Positions 34,960-45,248 of a DNA stretch of 64,000 nt are shown in pieces. The stretch is from Raskinella chloraquaticus (SeqCode) (GTDB lineage: Bacteria; Pseudomonadota; Alphaproteobacteria; Rhizobiales; UBA4765). Made by a program: the position numbers and the translations under genes. A model generated the notes under the pieces. That model was not told where the DNA came from. It worked only from the letters and a program-made list of their open reading frames with translations, and did not search any database. The number at the start of each line of letters is the position of its first letter. The first letter of the stretch is position 1. The stretch is taken from the NCBI GenBank assembly GCA_002365175.1, contig DEZK01000036.1, positions 1 to 64,000 on the forward strand, given 5' to 3'.

Positions 34960-36165
34960 TCAGCGCACCGCTTCCTTGAGCGCGCCGGCGAGATCGGTGC
35001 GCTCCCAGGAAAAGCCGCCATCGCGCGTCGGCTTGCGGCCAAAATGACCGTAAGCCGAGGTGCGCGCATAGATCGGGCGATTGAGGTTGAGGTGGGTGCG
35101 GATGCCGCGCGGCGTCAGATCCATGACCTCGCCCAGAACCTTCTCCAGTTTCGCCTCGTCAACCTTGCCGGTGCCATGCAGATCGACATAGATCGACAAC
35201 GGCTTGGCAACGCCGATGGCGTAGGAGAGCTGAATGGTGCAGCGATCGGCCAATTTGGCGGCCACGACATTCTTTGCCAGATAGCGCGCCGCATAGGCAG
35301 CCGAGCGGTCGACCTTGGTCGGGTCTTTGCCCGAGAAGGCGCCGCCGCCATGGGGAGCCGCCCCGCCATAGGTATCAACGATGATCTTGCGTCCGGTGAG
35401 GCCGGCGTCTCCATCCGGGCCGCCGATCACGAATTTGCCGGTCGGGTTGACGTGCCATTCCGTCTTTTTGGTCACCCATGATTCCGGCAGCGTCTCACGG
35501 ATGATCGGCTCGACAATGGCGCGCACCTGCTTGGACGTCAGCGAGGCGTCGACATGCTGGGTGGAAAGCACGATCTGCGTCACTTCCACCGGCTTGCCGT
35601 CTTCATAGCGGATCGTCACCTGGCTCTTCGCATCAGGGCCGAGCTTGCCGCAATTGCCCGTGCCCGCCTTGCGCGCCTGGGTGAGGTTTTCAAGGATTTT
35701 GTGAGCATAATAGATCGGCGCCGGCATCAGCTCCGGGGTCTCACGGCAGGCATAGCCGAACATGATGCCCTGATCGCCCGCGCCCTCATCCTTGTTGCCG
35801 GCAGCATCGACACCAACGGCGATATCGGCGGACTGCGCATGCAGGCGCACATCGATCTTGGCCTTCTTCCAGTGGAAGCCATCCTGCTCGTAGCCGATCT
35901 TCCTGATCGCCTTGCGGGCAGCCGAGCGAGCCTTCGATTTCAGTTTCTTTTCATCCAGCGAGGTGCGGACTTCGCCGGCGATGCACACATAATTGGTGGT
36001 CGCGAGCGTTTCGCAGGCAACCCGCACATGGGCGGTGTCCATGCCGGCTTTTTGTGCTTCTTTGAAAAACAGATCAACGATTTCATCAGAAATGCGGTCA
36101 CAGACCTTGTCAGGATGGCCTTCAGAAACCGATTCAGACGTGAACAGATAGTCTTGGCGCGCCAC
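34960..36165 (-). CDS. metK: S-adenosylmethionine synthetase, GTG start
   Basis: A 401-residue MetK that makes SAM from methionine and ATP. The start is GTG (MARQDYLFTSESVSEGHPDK), preceded by GGAGAGGG. The hexapeptide GAGDQGIMFGY, the P-loop-like GGGAFSGKDPTKVDRSAAY and the metal residues in GHPDKVCD are present. Its product feeds the methyltransferases in this window (trmB, ubiG, pmtA, miaB). It is longer than E. coli MetK by small inserts typical of rhizobia. Confidence 0.97.
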   Translation of the reverse strand: MARQDYLFTSESVSEGHPDKVCDRISDEIVDLFFKEAQKAGMDTAHVRVACETLATTNYVCIAGEVRTSLDEKKLKSKARSAARKAIRKIGYEQDGFHWKKAKIDVRLHAQSADIAVGVDAAGNKDEGAGDQGIMFGYACRETPELMPAPIYYAHKILENLTQARKAGTGNCGKLGPDAKSQVTIRYEDGKPVEVTQIVLSTQHVDASLTSKQVRAIVEPIIRETLPESWVTKKTEWHVNPTGKFVIGGPDGDAGLTGRKIIVDTYGGAAPHGGGAFSGKDPTKVDRSAAYAARYLAKNVVAAKLADRCTIQLSYAIGVAKPLSIYVDLHGTGKVDEAKLEKVLGEVMDLTPRGIRTHLNLNRPIYARTSAYGHFGRKPTRDGGFSWERTDLAGALKEAVR

Positions 36166-36328
36166 GAAACCCTCTCCAATGTTGGGGAACCTGCCGGATG
36201 GGAGCGGATCGGCATCTCGCCAAAGCGCTCACGGTGGCGCGCGTCATGGCAGGCATAGGCTAAGGCGTCAAGGGGACGTTGTCGCCGTCCCGGGCAAAAA
36301 AGCCCGGTGAGCAGCCAAAAATCGTCAG
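36166..36328 (-). promoter_or_regulatory. metK leader region
   Basis: The 163-base gap between phrR and metK contains a hairpin CCGGGC-TTTTTT-GCCCGG (36290-36307, read on the minus strand with the T run in the loop). A second possible fold lies near 36205-36235 (GAGCG..CGCTC). No match to the SAM-II, SAM/SAH or SAM-V consensus was recognised by eye. It may be a simple spacer with a promoter or a structured leader. Confidence 0.3.
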
Positions 36329-36757
36329 TTAACCGTCATCACCCTCTCCGGCAAGCGATCGCACCAACTCGACTATTTTGCGGCGCACCCGTGGATCACG
36401 TACGCGCATGAAGGATTTGTTGAGACGCAAACCTTCGCTGGTCGAGAGAAAATCGACCACGAAGCTTGCCGCTTTTTCTTCCTTCATGCCGTCTGCCGGG
36501 TCGCGTATCTGGTCTGTCGCCACGGGGACGGGCAAACCCTCGTAGAAATAGGTGATGGGCGTTTCGAGGATGCGGGCGATTTCCCACAGGCGGCTCGCCC
36601 CGATGCGATTACTGCCTTTTTCGTATTTCTGTACCTGCTGGAACGTCAAGCCAAGGCTTTCGCCGAGCTTTTCCTGGCTCATACCGGCAATCATGCGGCG
36701 CATTTTGAGGCGCGCACCGACGTGAATGTCGATGGGGTTTGTTTCCTTGCGGGCCAC
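36329..36757 (-). CDS. phrR: XRE-family transcriptional regulator (PhrR-like), GTG start
   Basis: A 142-residue regulator with an N-terminal Cro/C1-type helix-turn-helix (residues 12-70, LKMRRMIAGMSQEKLGESLG then QQVQKYEKGSNRIG). The C-terminal half is helical with conserved RVRDPRVRRKIVELVRSLA. In Sinorhizobium the homologue phrR is induced by low pH and lies next to the lipoprotein acyltransferase gene actA; here lnt is directly upstream. GTG is the start, with GAGGAG about nine bases before it. The target genes are unknown. Confidence 0.78.
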   Translation of the reverse strand: MARKETNPIDIHVGARLKMRRMIAGMSQEKLGESLGLTFQQVQKYEKGSNRIGASRLWEIARILETPITYFYEGLPVPVATDQIRDPADGMKEEKAASFVVDFLSTSEGLRLNKSFMRVRDPRVRRKIVELVRSLAGEGDDG

Positions 36758-36882
36758 GAAATTCTACTCCTCAGCCGTTTCACCCGTCGTGGGGCGTTGC
36801 GCTTCTGCGAGCGCTGACAATAAAGCCCCGGCGGAAATTACCGATTCCGACAGTGGCGCACCGTTGTTATGATGCAAACGTC

Positions 36883-38475
36883 CTAAAAGTTGTTTTGCCT
36901 GAAAACTAAACTTATACGTGTAATTGACGCAAAAGCCGCGAGTGAGATCCACATCGCCCAGAAGGCGCCATCGCCCCACAGGGCGAAGGGCGGGGCCGCC
37001 AGCGCCTGCGGCAGGCTCGCGTCAATGACACCTTCGGCGCCGATTTCGAGTTCCTTGATAATCGCGCCATAAGGGTCGATCAGTGCGCTTTTGCCGGTCG
37101 TCGTGACCCGCGCCACCGCCAGGCCCTGTTCAACAGCGCGCAGGCGCGCCTGATGAAGGTGCTGGCGGGGGCCCGGCGTGTCGCCAAACCAGCTGTCGTC
37201 GGACATGTTGACGATCCATCCGCTGTGTGGCTCGCGGACAATTTCACTGCTGAAGATTGCTTCATAGCAGATGAGAGCAATGAAGGGCGGGGCCTTGCCG
37301 GCGGACACCGGACCGCGCTTCTGGCCCGGTACAAAGGCAAAGATCCGCGTCAGCGGTTCAAGGCCGACGGCAGACAGGAGGCCCGACCACGGCAGATATT
37401 CGCCGAAAGGAACAAGGTGCACCTTGTCATAGCGATCGAGAATGTCGGCCTTGTCGTCCAATACATAGAGCGAATTCAACACTTTGCGCTGGTCGAGATC
37501 ATCGCCGCGCAGCATGCCGATCATCAGCACGGATCCCGGCGCCAAGATGCCGGTGATGCGGGTCAGCGCCTGAGGCGTGTCACCCAGCCGGAACGGCAGA
37601 GCTGATTCGGGCCAGATGATATGGGTGGGCTCGGCTGCGCCGGGCGCGCTGCGGCTGAGGCGCAGATAGCGCTCAAGAATGTCGGCGTGACGCGTGCGAT
37701 CAAGGCGTTCGGCCTGGGTGAGGTTAGGTTGCACGAGGCGCAGACGCACACCCGGTACATTGGCGCTGTCGGCTGTGAGCAGGCGCAGCTCCCCATAGGC
37801 GAATTGAGCAAACAGCAGGAACACGGCGGCGCCGACAACGACGCCGCGCCATTTCCAGCCGACGCGGTCACGCGCAAGCCAGATGGCCGGTGCGGACGCC
37901 AGGAAGACCGCCAGAACCGTGAGACCGTTGATGCCGATGAGGCTTGCAGCCTGCATCTGCGCCTGCGTCGCTGTCAGAGCATAGCCAAAGGCGTTCCACG
38001 GGAAGCCGGTGAGGATCGTGCCGCGGAGATACTCAGACAGTCCGATGCCGGCTGCCAGTGCCGCTGCCCGTGCCGGCGTTGCCGACCACATCAGGCGGGC
38101 AAGGGCCACGCCGGCGCCGGTAAAGAGTGCCAGAAGCGCCGGCAGTCCCGCCACCGCCACCGGCAGCAACCAGCCGAAGACGTCGCTTTCAACCAGAAAG
38201 GCAGCACCTATCCACCACAGCCCGGCCAGAAAATATCCAAAGCCAAAGAGCCAGCCCACAGCAAAGGCACTGCGATAGCCGCGCCAACCCTGATGATCCG
38301 ACAGACTGTCGATCAGCCACACCAGCACGGTGAAGGTGAGGCCCAGAAGCGGAAAGAAGAGGAAGGGCGGTATGGCAAGGACGCTGAGGACACCAGCCAT
38401 CACGGCAATCAGGCCGCGCCGCCAGCCGAAACTGAGGAGAACGGTGTCGCGCAGCCATTCAATCCCGCGATACAT
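36883..38475 (-). CDS. lnt: Apolipoprotein N-acyltransferase
   Basis: A 530-residue Lnt that adds the third acyl chain to lipoproteins in the inner membrane. About seven helices fill the first 220 residues. The nitrilase-like periplasmic domain has the Glu-Lys-Cys triad: IIWPESALPF, KVHLVPFGEYLPW and LICYEAIFS. A final membrane helix closes the protein. The ATG at 38475 is chosen; a GTG three codons earlier is possible. It follows corC by 16 bases. Its orthologue in Sinorhizobium (actA) is needed for acid tolerance. Confidence 0.95.
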   Translation of the reverse strand: MYRGIEWLRDTVLLSFGWRRGLIAVMAGVLSVLAIPPFLFFPLLGLTFTVLVWLIDSLSDHQGWRGYRSAFAVGWLFGFGYFLAGLWWIGAAFLVESDVFGWLLPVAVAGLPALLALFTGAGVALARLMWSATPARAAALAAGIGLSEYLRGTILTGFPWNAFGYALTATQAQMQAASLIGINGLTVLAVFLASAPAIWLARDRVGWKWRGVVVGAAVFLLFAQFAYGELRLLTADSANVPGVRLRLVQPNLTQAERLDRTRHADILERYLRLSRSAPGAAEPTHIIWPESALPFRLGDTPQALTRITGILAPGSVLMIGMLRGDDLDQRKVLNSLYVLDDKADILDRYDKVHLVPFGEYLPWSGLLSAVGLEPLTRIFAFVPGQKRGPVSAGKAPPFIALICYEAIFSSEIVREPHSGWIVNMSDDSWFGDTPGPRQHLHQARLRAVEQGLAVARVTTTGKSALIDPYGAIIKELEIGAEGVIDASLPQALAAPPFALWGDGAFWAMWISLAAFASITRISLVFRQNNF

Positions 38476-38491
38476 TACCGCCACCGGTCAT

Positions 38492-39646
38492 TCATTTCTC
38501 GCCAGCCGGTTCTTTGGTGATCGCGGCCGGCATCGAAGATGCCATCATTGCCATCGAGGTGGCGTTATCTGCCGCGTCGTTGCCAATCGATGCAGGAGCG
38601 GAGCTGGCGCCAACCTCACCGGCCGGCGATGGCAAGATCTTGTCGGCGCGCTCGCGACGGGGGCGAATCGGGGGCTCATTAGCGCGGCGGCTTGCCTTGC
38701 GGATACGCACCCGCTTGATGCGTCTGGGGTCGGCGTCGAGCACCTCGAACTCGATGTCGCGGGGTCCCTGGATCAATTCGCCACGCGCCGGCACCCGGCC
38801 CACAAGGGCTGTGAGCAGCCCGCCCAGCGTATCGATATCCTCCTCCATGTCAGGCGGCGTTTCGAGCACGAGATCGGGCGCGAGCGCCTTCACGACATCC
38901 TCCAGCGGGGCGCGGGCGCTCGCCACCCAGCCATCCTTGTCGACAGCAATGACATCGATGTCCTCGTCATGCTCGTCGGCGATGTCGCCAACAACCTGCT
39001 CGATCAGATCCTCAATCGATACCAGGCCGTCGGTTCCACCATATTCGTCAACGACCAGCGCCAGATGAACGCGCGTCGCCTGCATGCGCACGAGCAGGTC
39101 GAGGGCGGGCATGGAGGGTGGTACGAAGAGCAGGCGGCGCATCAGCTTGGCGGTCGCAAGCTTGCCGCCGAGGTCGATCTTGCCAAGGTCAAGTTCGCTC
39201 GCGGCCTTGCGACGGCGGGTCGACGATTTCGGTGGAGCTCCGGCGATCAGATAGGACAGGACGTCGCGGATATGGATGAAGCCGATGGGGTCATCGAGCG
39301 TCTGGCGGTACACGGGCAGGCGCGAATGAGCGGCTTCGCGAAAAAGCTTCAGGAGATCGCCCAGCGTGATGTCCTGTTCGATAGAGATGATATCGGCACG
39401 CGGTATCATCACATCGGCCACGCGCACCTCGCGCAGGCCAAGGATATTGCGCAGCATGGCGCGCTCTTCGGGAGAGAATGTCTGATCGGGCGTCTCGGTC
39501 TGCAGGTCCTCGGCAAGCGCCCCTTCGAGGTCAGCGCGCAGAGAGACTTCCTTTTTCATGCGCAGTGCGGATTTCAGCCGGTCGAGAAGGCGGCGCCTGG
39601 CGGCGGGCGGCGGGGGTTGGTCGGGATCGTCGTCGCTTATGCTCAT
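38492..39646 (-). CDS. corC: Soluble CorC-type protein (CBS pair plus CorC/HlyC domain)
   Basis: A 384-residue cytoplasmic protein. The start MSISDDDPDQPPPP is chosen because the residues upstream overlap ybeY and look non-coding. Two CBS domains span about residues 75-245 (DVMIPRADIISIEQDITLGD; VVDEYGGTDGLVSIEDLIEQ). The CorC transporter-associated domain follows up to about 325. A basic then Ala/Ser-rich tail of about 55 residues is extra. It lies between ybeY and lnt, as in most proteobacteria, and is thought to act in magnesium/cobalt balance. Confidence 0.92.
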   Translation of the reverse strand: MSISDDDPDQPPPPAARRRLLDRLKSALRMKKEVSLRADLEGALAEDLQTETPDQTFSPEERAMLRNILGLREVRVADVMIPRADIISIEQDITLGDLLKLFREAAHSRLPVYRQTLDDPIGFIHIRDVLSYLIAGAPPKSSTRRRKAASELDLGKIDLGGKLATAKLMRRLLFVPPSMPALDLLVRMQATRVHLALVVDEYGGTDGLVSIEDLIEQVVGDIADEHDEDIDVIAVDKDGWVASARAPLEDVVKALAPDLVLETPPDMEEDIDTLGGLLTALVGRVPARGELIQGPRDIEFEVLDADPRRIKRVRIRKASRRANEPPIRPRRERADKILPSPAGEVGASSAPASIGNDAADNATSMAMMASSMPAAITKEPAGEK

Positions 39647-39653
39647 GGTCGCT

Positions 39654-40171
39654 CTAGGCTTCGCTTTCGCTGTGAGAAACAAGGTAGGGGTTGGCAATGC
39701 CGAGGCTTGCCAGGGCGGTGATTTCGATGGCTTCCATCGCATCCGCGTCCGCAGCATTTTCGTGATCATAGCCGGCAAGATGCAGCGTTCCGTGGATGAC
39801 CAGATGGCGCAGATGGTCGGCGATCGCCTTGTCTTCGCCGGCGGCCTCGCTGGCGATCGTCCCAAAGGCTAACGCGATGTCGCCGCACACGCCTTGCGAA
39901 GCGGTCTGCGCCGCCGGCAATGTAGCGGCAGCAAACGACAGGACGTTGGTTGAGGCGTCCTTGTTGCGGTAGCGAAGGTTGAGTGCGCGCAGACGCTGAT
40001 CATCTGTCAGGAGAACCGATATCTCGCCCGTGTCGGGCCTGCCGCAGGCGTGCAGGGCAGCCCTTGCTGCGCCTTCAACCAGACCCTCAATGTCATCCAG
40101 CCCGCCCCAGCCGCTGGCGTCAATCATGATCTCCACCTGGAGGCCGGCCGGGCGTCGTCGCGGTCGCGGTT

Positions 40172-40175
<4 letters not shown>
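39654..40175 (-). CDS. ybeY: Endoribonuclease YbeY (16S rRNA maturation)
   Basis: A 173-residue YbeY. The zinc site H-x3-H-x5-H is in HLVIHGTLHLAGYDHE, and the conserved Arg is in RALNLRYRNKDASTNVLSF. It trims the 3' end of 16S rRNA and takes part in ribosome quality control. The ATG overlaps the phoH stop (ATGA). An N-terminal stretch of basic residues (MKPRPRRRPAG) precedes the fold. Confidence 0.95.
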
Positions 40176-41235
<1,060 letters not shown>

Positions 41236-41239
<4 letters not shown>

Positions 41240-42636
41240 TGAGCCATGGCGTGCGACGCCGGTGAGAGGATGTCGGTGGCGTTGGCGGCGACATCACCGC
41301 TCAGATGGTAGGGAGCGGCCTTGCGGATATGCACCGCGACGATGTGGCCAAGCAGATCAGAAGGAGCGTCGACATTGACCGGAATAAGGAATGGCGAGCG
41401 ACCGATGAGCCGGTTGGTGCGCTGGTCCTGGCGCTCCAGAAGCACCGGTAAAATCATGCCGACCAGGCTCGCGGTGAAGGCGCTGGCATGGGCATCGAGC
41501 CGCTCCTGGAGGCGGGCGAGGCGCTCGCTCTTGATCGCCTCGGTGATCTGATCGTCATGAGCGGCGGCGGGCGTTCCCGGGCGCCCGGAATATTTGAACG
41601 AGTAGCAGGCGGCGTAGCCCACCTCTTCGACAAGCGACAAGGTGTCATCAAAGTCCGCTTCGCTCTCTCCGGGATGACCGACGATGATGTCGGATGAAAA
41701 GGCGATATCCGGTCGCACCTGGCGCATACGCTCGATGAGGCGCAGATAATCGCCGCGTGTATGGCCGCGGTTCATGGCATGAAGCATGCGGTCGCTTCCC
41801 GACTGCACCGGCAGATGCAGATAGGGCATGAGCTGCGGCAGGTCGCGGTGCGCGGCGTAAAGCTCGTCATGCATGTCGCAGGGGTGCGAGGTGGTGTAGC
41901 GCAGCCGGGCGATCTGCGGCACCTGGCGGGCCAATGCGAAGAGAAGGCGCCCCAGGCTTGCCGGGCGGCCGTCAGCGCCTGCACCATGATAGGCGTTGAC
42001 GTTCTGGCCGAGCAGGGTGATCTCCCTGACGCCGGCCGATGCCAGCCGTTGCGCCTCGGCGATGATGCGGGCGAGCGGGCGCGACATTTCGGCGCCACGC
42101 GTGTAGGGCACGACACAGAAGCTGCAGAATTTGTCGCAGCCTTCCTGAACGGTAAGGAACGCCGCCGGACCACGGGCGGCAATCGCCTTGGGCAAGGGTG
42201 ACGGCAGGGCGGAAAACTTGTCGTCAACGGCAAAATCGACATCGACTGGACGTTTCCCGGCCTTCGCCTGCGCCAGCAATTGCGGCAAATGGTGATAATT
42301 CTGCGGACCGACGAGAAAATCAATGGCTGGCGCCCGGCGCATCATTTCCGCGCCTTCGGCCTGGGCAACGCAGCCGGCAACCCCGATGAGCAGGGGATTG
42401 CCGACAGAGGCGCGTTCGTTTTTCAGGCGGCGCAGGCGACCGATGTCGGAGTAGACCTTGTCGGCAGCTTTTTCGCGGATGTGACAGGTGTTGAGGAGAA
42501 CCAGATCAGCCAGATCGGCGTTTTCGGTCGTCTCAAAGCCTTCGCCCGCCAGCGTATCGGCCATGCGGGCTGAATCATAGGCGTTCATCTGGCAGCCATA
42601 GGTCTTGATGAAGACCTTTCTCAATGTGTCGGTCAT
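41236..42636 (-). CDS. miaB: tRNA-2-methylthio-N6-dimethylallyladenosine synthase MiaB
   Basis: A 466-residue methylthiotransferase. The UPF0004 domain has its three cluster cysteines in KTYGCQMN, NTCHIREKA and AGCVAQ. The radical-SAM domain has CDKFCSFC, then the TRAM domain (from about residue 375). It adds a methylthio group to i6A37 of tRNA using two Fe-S clusters and SAM. Coupled to phoH by GTGA. Full length, no broken motif. Confidence 0.97.
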
Positions 42637-42712
42637 ATCTCTCCGGCGGGATGTCCCTCACCCAGTCATAGCCGGATTCATCGGGGTTGAGAATATCGCT
42701 GTGATGACGGCG

Positions 42713-43522
42713 TCAAGCGATGCGGCCGTGCTGGGCGGAGTGAAGCATGGAGCGCGTCGCTGCCTCGAGGCGGCGCGCGATGTCCTTGCGGTCGTCATCC
42801 AGCGTCAGCGCGTGCGGCTCTCCAAACGAGATCGTGACGTCGATCATCCCATCATCCAGCACATTGAGGAGGTGGGGTGCAAGCTCCATGTCACCGTACC
42901 AGGCGTAGGCCGGCAGGCGACGGCGCGCCATCGGCAGGCCGCGATAGCCGCTATAGGCGATGGCCACCGGCTGCACCGTGATTGCCTCCCGGCTGCTGCC
43001 GGTCATCAGGGCGGCGCGCACACCCCCCAGCAGAGCGGAGCGGAACGGCAGGACGCGACGGCCATCAGAGGACGTGCCCTCGGCAAACAGAAGCAGGCAA
43101 TCGCCTGCGCTGAGACGCTGTCCCATCTCGTCGCTGACAGACCCGGTTGCCTGCCGCCTGTGCCGATCAATGAAAATGGTGCGCTGAAGGCGGGCAAAAA
43201 GGCCGACGACCGGCCAGGCCTTGACCTCCGATTTGGCGATGAAGGAGAGCGGCAGGCGGCTGCCAAGCAGCGAAATATCGAGCCAGGATACATGGTTGGC
43301 TGTCAAAAGCAGGGGACGCTGCGGCGCTGGCGTTCCTGCAAGCGTGATGCGCACACCAAGGCAGGCGAGGATGAGGCGGTGGAAATATACGGGCAGACGG
43401 CCTGCCCAGGACGAGCCGCGCCACAGAGCCAAACGCTGGGCCGGGTAGAGGAGGCAGAACGCACCGCCCACGACACCGAGCTTGGCAGCGATTTTGACAA
43501 GGCGGATGACACGCTGACCCAT
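42713..43522 (-). CDS. plsC: 1-acyl-sn-glycerol-3-phosphate acyltransferase
   Basis: A 269-residue PlsC-type acyltransferase that makes phosphatidic acid. The catalytic NHVSWLD (H-x4-D) lies near residue 96, and block III FAEGTSSDGRRVLPFRSALL follows. An N-terminal hydrophobic segment (about residues 10-26) anchors it in the membrane. It lies between mur and miaB, with 16 bases to mur. This gene has the normal place for rhizobia. Confidence 0.93.
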   Translation of the reverse strand: MGQRVIRLVKIAAKLGVVGGAFCLLYPAQRLALWRGSSWAGRLPVYFHRLILACLGVRITLAGTPAPQRPLLLTANHVSWLDISLLGSRLPLSFIAKSEVKAWPVVGLFARLQRTIFIDRHRRQATGSVSDEMGQRLSAGDCLLLFAEGTSSDGRRVLPFRSALLGGVRAALMTGSSREAITVQPVAIAYSGYRGLPMARRRLPAYAWYGDMELAPHLLNVLDDGMIDVTISFGEPHALTLDDDRKDIARRLEAATRSMLHSAQHGRIA

Positions 43523-43538
43523 GGCTGGCTGATTCGTC

Positions 43539-43970
43539 TCAGCTTTTGGCTTTATCGTTGAGCGGGATACCGAACAGCTCCAGACGGTGCGCGACCAGCT
43601 TCAGCCCGTGCTTTCGGGCGATTTCGGTCTGCAGTTTCTCGATGGCTTCGGAATGAAATTCGATGACGGTGCCGGTCGACATATCGATCAGATGGTCATG
43701 ATGTTCGCCCTTCGCAAGTTCGTAGCGGGCGCGTTTGGTGCCGAAATCGTGACGGGCAAGAATGCCGGCATCTTCCAGCAGCTTGACGGTGCGATAGACG
43801 GTTGAGAGCGAAATCTGATCATCGATGTCAACAGCGCGACGATGCAGTTCCTCGACATTCGGGTGATCGGCCGCACTGGCGATGACGCGCGCTATCAGCC
43901 GGCGCTGCGCCGTGAGGCGCATGCCACGGCGGGCGCATTCCCGCTCGATATAGGTCTCGCCAGTCTTCAC
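43539..43970 (-). CDS. mur: Fur-family metalloregulator (Mur-like), GTG start
   Basis: A 143-residue Fur-family repressor. The start GTG at 43970 is chosen because GGGAG lies five bases upstream; a TTG at 44000 also exists. The DNA-binding helix region is RRLIARVIASAADHPNVEEL to SLSTVYRTVKLLEDAG. The metal site HHDHLID is followed by STGTVIEFHSEAIEKLQ. There are no CxxC pairs in the chain, so the structural zinc site of E. coli Fur is missing, as in the manganese-responsive Mur proteins of rhizobia. The effector metal is inferred. Confidence 0.88.
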   Translation of the reverse strand: MKTGETYIERECARRGMRLTAQRRLIARVIASAADHPNVEELHRRAVDIDDQISLSTVYRTVKLLEDAGILARHDFGTKRARYELAKGEHHDHLIDMSTGTVIEFHSEAIEKLQTEIARKHGLKLVAHRLELFGIPLNDKAKS

Positions 43971-44015
43971 GCCGCTCCCGCCTCTGCTGTGTCCAATCAA
44001 AGAATAGCGCGTGAC

Positions 44016-44534
44016 TCATTCACTTTCCACCGCATCGGGCGGTGGCGCCAGCCACCAGCGATCGGTGAGCGAGCAGGCGAGGATGAGCGCATCGCCGCCC
44101 CCTTCATCCCCGTAATACCCTTTACGGCGGCCGATTTCATGAAATCCCTCGCGGCGATAGAGCGCCAGAGCCGCCTGATTGTGCTCCTCCACCTCGAGGA
44201 AACAGGTGCGTGTCCGCCGGCGCGCCAGGGCGCCCAACGCCTCACCCAGCAGGCGCCCCGCCAGGCCCATGCCGCGCCAGTCAGGCGCCACGGCGATCGT
44301 CAGGACTTCACCCTCGTCGGCGGCGCAGCGCACCATGGCCATGCCCAGCATCTGCGAGCCGAGCTTGGCGCCGATGACATCAACTGCCGGGCCCGCCATC
44401 AGCTCGGCAATCTCCTGGCTCGTCCAGCCGCGCGCAAAAGACGTTGCATGGAGGCGTGCGAGTGCAGCGCTGCTGTTGGCAGCCAAAGGCAGGATGCGGG
44501 CACCCGCGGCCCGCCAGCGGCGCATGAACATCAT
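44016..44534 (-). CDS. rimI: Ribosomal-protein-alanine N-acetyltransferase RimI-like (GNAT)
   Basis: A 172-residue GNAT enzyme. The acetyl-CoA motif is VAPDWRGMGLAGRLLGEAL, and LEVEEHNQAALALYRREGFHEIGRRKGYY is the RimI signature. It follows tsaB with a four-base overlap, the usual tsaB-rimI pairing. It likely acetylates the N-terminus of S18 or acts more broadly. Methionines at codons 1, 2 and 4 leave the exact start uncertain. Confidence 0.92.
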   Translation of the reverse strand: MMFMRRWRAAGARILPLAANSSAALARLHATSFARGWTSQEIAELMAGPAVDVIGAKLGSQMLGMAMVRCAADEGEVLTIAVAPDWRGMGLAGRLLGEALGALARRRTRTCFLEVEEHNQAALALYRREGFHEIGRRKGYYGDEGGGDALILACSLTDRWWLAPPPDAVESE

Positions 44535-45193
44535 GATGTGGCAAGAACCGGTGTCTGCGGTTTGGCGTCAGGTGCGCGCAGATAGAGCGGGCGGGGGGGA
44601 TGATCGGGCAGGTCGGCGATAGCGGCAAGGCGGGCGATGACGGCAATCGCCGGGATCGGCGAGCGCTCGCCTGCCGTGATTGCCGATGACAGGGCACAGA
44701 CGAGATCGGTGCCCGAGCCGATGGCCAGAATGTCGTGGTGGGGCAAGCCGTCGATGACCGCCTGAGGGGTGAGCAGGCCCGGTTCGATCAGGATCGTGCC
44801 ATCGGTCGCTGTCAGCTGCACATAGAGTTCGCCACGCCTGGCGTCATTGACCGCCAGAACCGAGGCTTTCTGGCCCAGATGCGGTCTGGTCAAGGCGTCC
44901 AGCGTGGAGATGCCGATGACCGGCACCGCCAGCGCCAGCGCCATGGCGCGGGCGGCCGAGAGGGCGATCCTCACGCCGGTAAAGCTGCCGGGTCCGGTGG
45001 TGACGCCGATGCGTGCGAGATGAGCATAGCTGACGCCTGCCTGTCGCAAGCATTCCTCAACCGCCGGCAGCAATGCTTCGGCATGACCGGTCATCATCGG
45101 CAGCGAAATTGATGCGATGATCGTATCGCTGGCGCTGTCGTGAAGCGCCGCCTGGGTTGCCGGCAGGGCGGTATCGAGGGCAAGCGTCAGCAT
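44531..45193 (-). CDS. tsaB: tRNA threonylcarbamoyladenosine biosynthesis protein TsaB
   Basis: A 220-residue TsaB, the non-catalytic partner of TsaD in t6A37 formation. It opens with the ASKHA strand LTLALDTALPATQAAL, and the family motif VTTGPGSFTGVRIALSAARA is near residue 65. It heads the minus-strand run that continues to trmB. In many rhizobia an iron-sulfur scaffold gene (nifU-like) precedes it; here an HxlR regulator does instead. Confidence 0.94.
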   Translation of the reverse strand: MLTLALDTALPATQAALHDSASDTIIASISLPMMTGHAEALLPAVEECLRQAGVSYAHLARIGVTTGPGSFTGVRIALSAARAMALALAVPVIGISTLDALTRPHLGQKASVLAVNDARRGELYVQLTATDGTILIEPGLLTPQAVIDGLPHHDILAIGSGTDLVCALSSAITAGERSPIPAIAVIARLAAIADLPDHPPRPLYLRAPDAKPQTPVLATS

Positions 45194-45248
45194 GGGCAGC
45201 GATTACGCAGCGCTGGCGGCAAAGGCAATGGAGGCGCGAACCGCATGA

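Noticed and set aside
36166..36328. Known SAM riboswitch ahead of metK
   Set aside because: No SAM-I, SAM-II, SAM/SAH or SAM-V core sequence could be found by eye. Only simple hairpins are seen.
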